Source: CAVXAE01 sp044225565 (GTDB lineage Bacteria; Pseudomonadota; Gammaproteobacteria; Steroidobacterales; Steroidobacteraceae). From it: 22,123 bases of DNA. The position numbers and the translations under genes were made by a program. Shown here piece after piece: positions 15,259 to 21,846 of this stretch. The stretch covers positions 1 to 22,123 of the forward strand of contig JBGAIL010000069.1 of the NCBI GenBank assembly GCA_044225565.1, written 5' to 3'. The first letter of the stretch is position 1, and every line of letters starts with the position of its first letter. The notes below the pieces were generated by a model. That model did not search any database and was not told where the DNA came from. It worked only from the letters and a program-made list of their open reading frames with translations.

Positions 15259-15780
15259 ATGGTCAATCTGGGTGAATTGATGCGCAACTTCAGGAAGGTC
15301 GCCTTGCGCGGCAATCCGGCGGAGTGCGCCGAGCCGATGAGCGGCACCACGCGGCAGGTGGAAGGCCTGAAATCCGAGGCGACTTTCGGCGGTCTGCGCA
15401 TGGTGATCGACGAGCCGGTGGTGTTCGGGGGCACGGGCTCCGCGCCCAACCCGGCGGAGGCGGCGCTCGCCGCACTGGGCGCGAGCATGGAGGTGACGCT
15501 GCGCTGCTATGCGGAGTCGCTGGAGATTCCGGTGAGGTCCATCTCCGTGGCATTGAGCGGCGCGCTCGACAGCCGGGGCTTCTTCGGCACGGACCCTTCG
15601 ATCCGCGCGGGATTCCCCTCGATCGAAGCGAAGATCACGGTGGATTCACCGGCACCGGCCGCTGACCTCGAGCGGCTGCTCGATCGCGTGCAGCGCTGCT
15701 GCCCCGTGCTCGACCTGTTCCGTGCGCCCACCACGGTGAACGTGAGCCTGCAAAACCAGCCCGCGACGGTGGATCGATGA
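15259..15780 (+). CDS. OsmC-family protein lacking the usual peroxidatic cysteine
   Basis: 173 residues with the OsmC/YhfA-like fold: an N-terminal strand region, the central helix (NPAEAALAALGASMEVTLRCYA, about 65-85) and the second helix ending in QRCCPVLDLF. In typical members the helix reads ALGAC, the peroxidatic cysteine; here that position is Ser76, while a cysteine appears one to two turns later (Cys83). The second-site cysteine is kept (Cys147/Cys148, CCP). Canonical thiol peroxidase chemistry is therefore doubtful, or uses Cys83. OsmC/Ohr proteins normally reduce organic hydroperoxides in the cytoplasm. The ATG at 15259 has GGAG at 15244-15247; upstream in-frame starts would cross site B or the palindrome. 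Its stop overlaps the CocE start (ATGA, 15777-15780), so it is the first gene of the site-B operon. Confidence 0.82.
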   Translation: MVNLGELMRNFRKVALRGNPAECAEPMSGTTRQVEGLKSEATFGGLRMVIDEPVVFGGTGSAPNPAEAALAALGASMEVTLRCYAESLEIPVRSISVALSGALDSRGFFGTDPSIRAGFPSIEAKITVDSPAPAADLERLLDRVQRCCPVLDLFRAPTTVNVSLQNQPATVDR

Positions 15781-17726
15781 AGGCGGGCGGCGAGCGGGCC
15801 GCTGCGCGCCACGGCGCATCGAGCCTGCTGGTGCTGGCGTCAACGGCCATTTGCGCCTTCGCGCTACTGGCTCCAGCGATGGCCGCCGCACCGGCGGCGC
15901 CCATCGTGGACCGCAACGTCTTCATCCCGATGCGCGATGGCGTGCGGCTCGCCACCGACCTGCACATGCCGGAGGCCTCGACGGGGTCGCGGCTGCCCAT
16001 CGTGCTCATCCGCACGCCTTACGGGAAGGACGCCCTGCAGCCGAAGAAGACCCTGCCGCTCGATTCCATCATCCCGTTCTTCACCTCGCACGGGTACGTG
16101 GTCGCCGTGCAGGACAAGCGCGGCCGCTTCGCATCCGAAGGCGTTTACCTGCTGTCGGGCGGTGATGCCGAAGATGGCTACGACACCATCGACTGGCTCA
16201 GCCGCCGGCGCTGGTCGAACGGCGCCATCGGCACCTATGGGTGCTCCTACGTCGGCGACGTGCAGATCTTCATGGCGCAGACCAGGCACCCGGCATTGAA
16301 GGCGATGATCCCCCAGGCCGCCGGCAGCTCGGTCGGCTCGCTCGGTGGGTACTACCGTTACTTCGGTGCGCGCATGGGCGGCGTATCCGCTTGGGCGCCA
16401 CTCATGGGCTGGTTCGTGGAACGCGGCCAGAAAGGCGCGCCGCGCCTTTCCGCGGATCTGCCCCACGACGAGTACAACGCGAACGCCGCCATGTGGGAGA
16501 TCACACGCAGGACTACCGTGGACCTGCGCGCCGCATGGAACCACTTGCCGATGATCGACGCGCTGCGCTCGCAAGGCATGGCATCCACGGATTTCGAGGA
16601 TACGATCAGCAAGCCGGCGACCGACCCGTACTGGGACGGGCTGCCCTACATGAAGGAGGGCTATACCTCCGATGTGCCGGTGCTGCTGATCAACTCCTGG
16701 TACGACTTCGGCGCGGACATGACGATGCTCGAGTTCAACCACTTCCGCGAGCACTCCGTCTCGGCGAGAGCGCGGGAGAATCAGTTCGTCATCATGAGTC
16801 CGCACCTGCACTGCGACTTCGAGCGGGAGGCATCCGAGCGCACGCGAATCGGCGAGCGGGACGTGGGCGACACGCGGTTCGACTACCGCCAGACCTATCT
16901 CACCTGGTTCGACGCCTGGCTCAAAAACGATCCGGAGGCGCAGCGGCGCCTGAAGGACTGGCCGCGGATCCGCTATTACGAGATGGGCCGCAACCGCTGG
17001 ACGTCGGCGGGCGAATGGCCGGTGAGAGGCACGAAGGAACGGGAGCTCTTCCTGGCGAGCGGCGGTCGTGCCAACAGCCTGGATGGCGACGGTCGCCTCA
17101 CCGGGAAGCCCGTGCCCTCTGCGGACGCGGGCCTGGGCCGCAGTTCAGCCGTCGCGGCGTCCGACACCTTCACATACGACCCGGCCAACCCCGTGCCGTC
17201 GCGAGGCGGGTCCTTCTGTGCCGCCTGCATCGGCCTTCCCGACAGCCCGCCCGGCGCCGTCGACCAGCGGCCGGTCGAGGTGCGCCACGACGTGCTGGTC
17301 TATACCTCCGACGTATTGAAAGAGGAGCTGAACGTCACCGGCGAGCCGCGCGTCGTCCTGCACGTCTCCTCCGACGCCATCGATACCGACTTCACCGTGA
17401 AGCTGGTCGACGTCCACCCCGACGGCCGCGCCTTCAACGTGCTCGAGGGCATCCTGCGCGCCCGCTACCGGCAGGGCCAGGATCGGGAGCTCTGGATGCG
17501 GCCCGGCGAGACCTGCGAGCTGACCATTCCCCTCGGAGCCACCAGCAACGTGTTCCTGCCGGGCCATCGCGTGCGCCTGGAGGTTTCCAGCAGCAACTTC
17601 CCCACCTACGAGCGCAACCTGAACCGGGGTGGCATCAACGTGGCGCAGCCCTCCGGCGTACCCGCCCGAAATACCGTTCATCACACGGGAAAACTCCGCT
17701 CGCGGCTCGTCCTGCCCGGGCTTTAG
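15777..17726 (+). CDS. Exported CocE/NonD family acyl-esterase/amidase-type hydrolase
   Basis: 649 residues, full length for the family. A signal peptide is visible (SSLLVLASTAICAFALLAPAMAAAP). The alpha/beta-hydrolase domain starts with the family hallmark VFIPMRDGVRLATDLHMPE, with IRTPYGK and VVAVQDKRGRFASEG after it. The triad is Ser157 (YGCSYVG), Asp310 (SWYDFGADM) and His345 (MSPHLHCDF, where most members have PWxH). The C-terminal jelly roll (about 470-649) shows VLVYTSDVLKEELNVTG, VKLVDVHPDGRA and FLPGHRVRLEVSSSNFP. Such enzymes hydrolyse acyl esters, alpha-amino-acid esters or acyl amides, including beta-lactam side chains. It should act in the periplasm or outside the cell. It overlaps the OsmC-like gene by ATGA, and the second winged-helix regulator begins 57 bases after it. 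The partial protein at 3-959 is a homolog. Confidence 0.92.
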   Translation: MKAGGERAAARHGASSLLVLASTAICAFALLAPAMAAAPAAPIVDRNVFIPMRDGVRLATDLHMPEASTGSRLPIVLIRTPYGKDALQPKKTLPLDSIIPFFTSHGYVVAVQDKRGRFASEGVYLLSGGDAEDGYDTIDWLSRRRWSNGAIGTYGCSYVGDVQIFMAQTRHPALKAMIPQAAGSSVGSLGGYYRYFGARMGGVSAWAPLMGWFVERGQKGAPRLSADLPHDEYNANAAMWEITRRTTVDLRAAWNHLPMIDALRSQGMASTDFEDTISKPATDPYWDGLPYMKEGYTSDVPVLLINSWYDFGADMTMLEFNHFREHSVSARARENQFVIMSPHLHCDFEREASERTRIGERDVGDTRFDYRQTYLTWFDAWLKNDPEAQRRLKDWPRIRYYEMGRNRWTSAGEWPVRGTKERELFLASGGRANSLDGDGRLTGKPVPSADAGLGRSSAVAASDTFTYDPANPVPSRGGSFCAACIGLPDSPPGAVDQRPVEVRHDVLVYTSDVLKEELNVTGEPRVVLHVSSDAIDTDFTVKLVDVHPDGRAFNVLEGILRARYRQGQDRELWMRPGETCELTIPLGATSNVFLPGHRVRLEVSSSNFPTYERNLNRGGINVAQPSGVPARNTVHHTGKLRSRLVLPGL

Positions 17727-17783
17727 CTGCGGCGCTGGGCTACCATGGCCGCCTGGAGCGACTCATGAGCGGGGTAAGGGGAC

Positions 17784-19487
17784 GTGAAGGCGGCGCTGGG
17801 TCCGCTGGTCATCGACGAACTGGCGTGCTCCGTCACGCACGGTGGCGCGCGCCTGGGCGTGAGCCGCAAAGGCGTCGAGCTCCTGGTCCGCCTCGGCCGC
17901 GCAGGCAGTCGTCCCGTGGAGCGCAGAGCCCTGCTGCGGGAGCTGTGGCCGGATCGCGCGGTCAGCGACAAAGCGCTGTCGATGCTGGTGGTCGAAGTGA
18001 GGCGACACCTCGCCACTCACTTCCCCGGCATCGAGACCATCCGCACGTTGCCCGGCATGGGCTACGCGCTGTCCGTTCCATACGGGCAGGACGAACTGGC
18101 CCCCGCGACTCCGTGGAATGCGGCCAAGGCACACGGCCGGACCGGCGTCGCCGTCGAAGCGCCCACCGTGTTGTCCTCGGGGCCGAAGGCCCGCGAGCTT
18201 GCAGCATGCTGGCGGGACACTCTGCTCAACTCGCTGGCGAGCGAGCGCGGTCTCGAGGTTCGTGCGGGGAAGATCGCGGCGGATCATCCTGCGGCGGAAG
18301 CGGTTGCGATGGTCGTGCAGTCTTCGGTGCGCATCATCGGCCGTGACGTGCTGCTCAGCGTGCGCTGTGTCATTCCGGCGGACCAGCGGGTCTGCTGGTC
18401 CGCCAGCGAACGGGCGCCGCTGTCCAAAGCCTTCGACGCGGAGACGAAGCTCTGCGCGCGGCTGCGGAGCGAGATCGGCCCGGACGTCACCGGGCACTGT
18501 GGAAAGCAGATGTGGCGTCAGTACCGGCAGTCGCCTGGGTTCGTGGCCCTCGCCGAAGGCCACCGCCTCATCGCCACCCGCAGCGTCGGCGGACTCGCCG
18601 CGGCCCGCGAGAAGTTCCGGCACGCGCTGGCGCTGGATCCGGGATGCGCACCTGCGCTGGTAGGGCTCGCGGACTGCGAGATCCTGAGCGTTTTCTACGC
18701 CGGAGTGGAGCGAACCACGGCCGCTGCGCGTGCGACGGCATATGTGGAGCGGGCGCTGGCGCTGGATCCCGACCTTTCCTCCGCGCATTGCACTCGCGGC
18801 TTCATCAATCTCGCTCAGCTGCGCTTCGCGAGCGCCGAGCGGGAGCTGCTCGAGGCGATCCGGCTGGACGACTCGAGCGCGATCGCGCTGCAGTGGTATG
18901 CGGATTTCCTGGCTTCCCAGGGACGCATGTCCGAAGCGGTGCAGGTGGGCTACCTCGCCGTCGCGCGCGCTCCGGACAGCGCGCTCGTGAACGGCCAGCT
19001 CGGGCAGCTGCTGCACATGGCCGGCCTTTACGAGGAGGCGCATGCCCAGCTCGAGAGAGTGCTGTCGCTGGATCCGGCGTGCGCGGGCAGCCATTGCTTC
19101 CTCGCCCTCAACCTCGCGGCCAGGGGCAGGCCGACCGCTCTGGAATACGCACGGCGCGCAGTGGAGCTGGCTCCGGCAACGCCGTTCTATCGTGGCGTCT
19201 ATGGCGGCATCCTGGCCCAGATGGGCGAGCACCGCAGCGCGCTGCAGCAGCTGCACACGCTCGAAGCCAGAGCCGGCAGCGCGCAACCCTTCGGCGAGGC
19301 AGCCATGATGGTGGCGACGGCGCTGGGCCAGGCCAAGCGCGCCATCGATCTGTTCCGCACCTCCACTTCGAGCGGCGCGACGTGGGCTCTGTACGCGGCG
19401 GTCTTCCCGATGCTGAATCCCATCCAGGCCGAGCCGTCCTTCAGGACGCTGCTGCGCGGCCGCGGCATGGCGTTGCTCGCCTCGTAG
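17784..19487 (+). CDS. Winged-helix (OmpR/CadC-type) DNA-binding regulator with TPR sensor domain, paralog 2
   Basis: 567 residues, colinear with the regulator at 13210-14970. The winged helix covers residues 6-97 (SRKGVELLVRLGRAG, LWPDRAVSDKALSM, VVEVRRHL, IRTLPGMGYAL). The segment SDKALSMLVVE-[LV]-RRHL is the same in both paralogs apart from one Leu/Val change, so they should recognise the same DNA. The middle part (SSVRIIGRDVLLSVRCV) and the TPR array (FRHALALDPGCAPALVGLAD, YVERALALDPDLSSAHCT, ALQWYADFLASQGRMSEAVQ, QLERVLSLDPACAGSHC) follow the same order. It has no transmembrane helix. The start is GTG at 17784 with a weak AAGGGG ahead. It is the last gene of the site-B operon, and regulatory site C begins two bases after its stop. 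The pair probably arose by duplication of an operon-plus-regulator unit. Confidence 0.88.
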   Translation: MKAALGPLVIDELACSVTHGGARLGVSRKGVELLVRLGRAGSRPVERRALLRELWPDRAVSDKALSMLVVEVRRHLATHFPGIETIRTLPGMGYALSVPYGQDELAPATPWNAAKAHGRTGVAVEAPTVLSSGPKARELAACWRDTLLNSLASERGLEVRAGKIAADHPAAEAVAMVVQSSVRIIGRDVLLSVRCVIPADQRVCWSASERAPLSKAFDAETKLCARLRSEIGPDVTGHCGKQMWRQYRQSPGFVALAEGHRLIATRSVGGLAAAREKFRHALALDPGCAPALVGLADCEILSVFYAGVERTTAAARATAYVERALALDPDLSSAHCTRGFINLAQLRFASAERELLEAIRLDDSSAIALQWYADFLASQGRMSEAVQVGYLAVARAPDSALVNGQLGQLLHMAGLYEEAHAQLERVLSLDPACAGSHCFLALNLAARGRPTALEYARRAVELAPATPFYRGVYGGILAQMGEHRSALQQLHTLEARAGSAQPFGEAAMMVATALGQAKRAIDLFRTSTSSGATWALYAAVFPMLNPIQAEPSFRTLLRGRGMALLAS

Positions 19488-19488
19488 G

Positions 19489-19517
19489 CTTACTCCCGGC
19501 GGATGCCAGCTTACCGG
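19489..19517 (+). promoter_or_regulatory. Composite regulatory site C (oxidoreductase gene)
   Basis: CTTAC (19489-19493), GGATGC (19501-19506) and CTTACCGG (19510-19517). The blocks and both steps (12 and 9 bases) are the same as in site A. It sits in the 53-base gap between regulator 2 and the oxidoreductase, with its last block starting 31 bases before the ATG. Confidence 0.6.
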
Positions 19518-19540
19518 CAGCGTGTCATGCTTCGCGCACC

Positions 19541-20632
19541 ATGAGCACCCCTTCCATTCCAGTCGCCATCGTCGGCCTCGGGGCCGTCGCCGATTCACAC
19601 CTCGCCGCCTACGCCGCGCTGCCCGAAGTCAAGATCGTGGCAGTGGTGGACCCTCGAGCGGATCGCACCCGCGACGTCGCGGCGCGCGTCGGCGCGCAGG
19701 GCTTCACCGATTGCGCGGAGATGCTGAAGCACGTGAAGCCGAAGATCGGCTGCGTGCTCTCCACCGTGTCGTCGCATCGCTCCATCACGGAGATGCTCGC
19801 TGCGGCGGGAGCGCACATCCTGTGCGAGAAGCCGATCTCGAACCGGCTCGAAGATGCCATCGCGATGCGCGACGTCTGCGACCGGCACGGCGTGAAATTC
19901 ATGTACGGCTCCTCGTATCGCTGCCTGCCGGCAGTGCTCAAGGCCCGCGAGCTCATCGCCAGCGGCGCCATAGGCAAGGTGCGGCTGATCGAAGAGCGCG
20001 GCGTCACCGGTGCCGGCGCCGACAAGTTCAGGCCCATGTCGAGCGCGCACTATCCGGAAGGCACGCCGGGCGGTGGTGGCTTCGGCATGTTCGACCACGG
20101 AGTGCATCTGCTCGATATCTTTCCCTGGATGCTCGGCAGCCCCATCCGTCGCGTCATGGGGCGTGGAAACTACACGGGCCGGCCGATGGATCCCGAGTTC
20201 GCCGTGCTCGAGCACGAGAACGGCGCCGTCGGCATGCTCACGTACGATGAGTCCACCGTGGATTCGGATCTGCCATGGGAGGGCGTGTTCAGCCGCGGCC
20301 GCAACTGGAAGGACGGCATTGGATTCGCCGGGCCCACGGGCGAATGGACGCCTTCGGCCAGCTTCATCCGCGTGCACGGCACGCACGGCGCGCTGAGGCT
20401 GTTCCACTATGCCAACCGGCTGTTCCTGTGCGTGCCCGGAGAGGTGCGCGAGATCGAAGTGCACGGTGATGCCGCGCCCACGCACTTCGGCCACCAGATG
20501 CGCGCGTTCATCGAGTCGATCGAGGGCTCGAAGCCCACGCCGCTCGCGGCGGACGTCGGCATCCGGGCGCTGAAGATCCTGATGGCGATCTATCGCAGCG
20601 CCGAGACGAAGAGCTGGGTGGAAGTGGAATAG
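19541..20632 (+). CDS. Gfo/Idh/MocA family NAD(P)-dependent oxidoreductase
   Basis: 363 residues. The N-terminal Rossmann fold has the dinucleotide-binding stretch VAIVGLGAVADSHLAAYAAL, with VAVVDPRADR at the second strand. The family motif EKPISNRLEDA (Glu96-Lys97-Pro98) gives the catalytic lysine region. The C-terminal alpha/beta domain has GGGFGMFDHGVHLLDIFPWMLG, with the Asp/His pair typical of substrate binding. Members oxidise or reduce sugars, inositols, amino-acid conjugates or similar compounds; the substrate is not clear. No signal peptide is seen, so it is cytoplasmic. There is no clear Shine-Dalgarno before the ATG at 19541, like the permease, so the mRNA may have a very short leader. 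It is controlled by site C, hence probably by the winged-helix/TPR regulators. It converges on the aminotransferase gene, with 12 bases between the stops. Confidence 0.93.
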   Translation: MSTPSIPVAIVGLGAVADSHLAAYAALPEVKIVAVVDPRADRTRDVAARVGAQGFTDCAEMLKHVKPKIGCVLSTVSSHRSITEMLAAAGAHILCEKPISNRLEDAIAMRDVCDRHGVKFMYGSSYRCLPAVLKARELIASGAIGKVRLIEERGVTGAGADKFRPMSSAHYPEGTPGGGGFGMFDHGVHLLDIFPWMLGSPIRRVMGRGNYTGRPMDPEFAVLEHENGAVGMLTYDESTVDSDLPWEGVFSRGRNWKDGIGFAGPTGEWTPSASFIRVHGTHGALRLFHYANRLFLCVPGEVREIEVHGDAAPTHFGHQMRAFIESIEGSKPTPLAADVGIRALKILMAIYRSAETKSWVEVE

Positions 20633-20647
20633 CGGTCCCTGCCGCTA
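20630..20647. terminator. Palindrome joining the two convergent stop codons
   Basis: TAGCGG (20630-20635), TCCCTG loop and CCGCTA (20642-20647). The stop codon of the oxidoreductase (TAG, + strand) and that of the aminotransferase (TAG, - strand) form the outer pairs of a 6-bp hairpin that reads the same both ways. It has no T-run, so it is at best a weak bidirectional terminator or a 3'-end stabiliser. Confidence 0.4.
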
Positions 20648-21769
20648 GGCCCGCAGCGCTTCCTCGAACACGCTCCGGAAGCGCTGCATCTGCGCATCCG
20701 TCCCGATGGTGACACGCAGCATGTGATCCAGAGGCGGGAAGGGCCTGCCGACGGCGACGCCCTTGCGCAGCATCGCCTCGCCCAGCGGCTTCACGTTGCG
20801 GCCGGTGTCGATCATCACGAAATTCGCATGCGGCTCGATGAAGGGGATGCCTTGCTGTCGCAGCCACTGGCAAAGCCCGGCGCGGCTGCGCGCGTTGCTC
20901 TCGCGGCGCTTCGGGACTAGCGTGGCTTTCTCCCCCAGCGCAGCGGCAGCGCCGCGCAATGCGAGCACCGGGATGACGTTGTCCATGTAGTCGCTCATCG
21001 CAAGGATCAGCGGCTCGCGCGCGCACCCGAAGCCGGCACGCGCGCCGGACATGCCGTAGATCTTCGAGAAAGTGCGGGAGACCACGACGTTGCGGCCCGC
21101 GCGCACGTGCTTGATGGCGCTTTCCACGAGCGCCGGCTCCGCGAACTCCAGGTAGGCTTCGTCGATCAGGAGCACCGTGTCCGCCGGAAGATGCGTGGCC
21201 AGCCAGTCGATGTCTTCGGTTGGAGTGAGGGACGCGGTGGGATTGTTGGGATTGACGAGGTAGATAAGCCCGCCGCCGGACTTCTGCGCTTGCGCCGCAA
21301 GTTCCCGCACGGGGTAGGTCCACTGCGGGGTGAGCGGAATCTCGATCACGCGCTTGCCCAGCCGCTTCGCCAGTTTGACGACGATGTCGTAAGAGGGCGA
21401 TGCCGTGATCATCGGCTTCGTGTCCGATGCAAAGGCGCAGAGCGCCGTGCGGATGACGTCTCCGGAGCCGGGAGCGGAGATCACCTGCTGTTGCGCGACA
21501 CCCTCGCTCGCCGCGATGGCTTCCACGAAGCCGTCGAGCTCTTCGAAATGGTATCGCCCGACGTCGCCCACGCCGCGTCGCATGGCGTCGATGGCCGCGG
21601 GCGGCGGCCCGGCCGGATTCTCGTTGGAACCGAGCCAGACCATGCCCGATGCTGGTAGCGCATCGTTGCGCGCGAGATGTGTCTGGCGTGCGAGTGCCGC
21701 TTCGGTGAGCACGGGACCCGTGAGGGTGAGCGTGCCGAGCTGCCGTACGAAGGAGCGACGCGTGACCAT
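20645..21769 (-). CDS. Tat-exported HisC-like PLP-dependent aminotransferase (class I/II)
   Basis: 374 residues from the ATG at 21769. A GGGGAG sequence lies 8 bases upstream. The N-terminus TRRSFVRQLGTLTLTGPVL is a twin-arginine signal, so the enzyme is folded with its cofactor in the cytoplasm and then exported. Fold-type I landmarks follow: LGSNENPAGPP (N-terminal substrate loop), SAPGSGDVIR, NPNNPTA (173-179), DEAYLEF with Asp203 binding the pyridine nitrogen, and the Schiff-base Lys236 in SRTFSKIYGMSGARAGFG. The closest well-known relative is histidinol-phosphate aminotransferase, but an exported copy outside a his operon is unlikely to serve histidine synthesis. It more likely acts on amino acids or amines in the periplasm. 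The extra in-frame codons upstream to 21799 lack a ribosome site and would bury the Tat signal. It is convergent with the oxidoreductase. Confidence 0.9.
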   Translation of the reverse strand: MVTRRSFVRQLGTLTLTGPVLTEAALARQTHLARNDALPASGMVWLGSNENPAGPPPAAIDAMRRGVGDVGRYHFEELDGFVEAIAASEGVAQQQVISAPGSGDVIRTALCAFASDTKPMITASPSYDIVVKLAKRLGKRVIEIPLTPQWTYPVRELAAQAQKSGGGLIYLVNPNNPTASLTPTEDIDWLATHLPADTVLLIDEAYLEFAEPALVESAIKHVRAGRNVVVSRTFSKIYGMSGARAGFGCAREPLILAMSDYMDNVIPVLALRGAAAALGEKATLVPKRRESNARSRAGLCQWLRQQGIPFIEPHANFVMIDTGRNVKPLGEAMLRKGVAVGRPFPPLDHMLRVTIGTDAQMQRFRSVFEEALRA

Positions 21770-21777
21770 GGTTGTTT

Positions 21778-21796
21778 CTCCCCTGCGCGCGGGGAG
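21778..21796 (-). promoter_or_regulatory. Hairpin that can mask the aminotransferase ribosome binding site
   Basis: CTCCCC (21778-21783) and GGGGAG (21791-21796) form a 6-bp stem around a 7-base loop. On the leftward mRNA the 3' arm is GGGGAG, the Shine-Dalgarno of the aminotransferase, so the hairpin would hide it. Any regulatory use is inference. Confidence 0.35.
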
Positions 21797-21846
21797 CATA
21801 GCGCAACGTCACGACCCGTACCGCGGGTTCTCTCGTTCCGGGTCGA

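Noticed and set aside
17774..17778. GTAAG before regulator 2 as a fourth regulatory site
   Set aside because: Only one 5-base block in reverse orientation; GCATCC and a second block are absent at the expected distances.
16241..18346. 701-codon rightward open frame inside the second CocE gene and regulator 2
   Set aside because: Arg/Ala/Gly-rich shadow frame. The other frame has the catalytic triad of CocE and then the winged helix of regulator 2.
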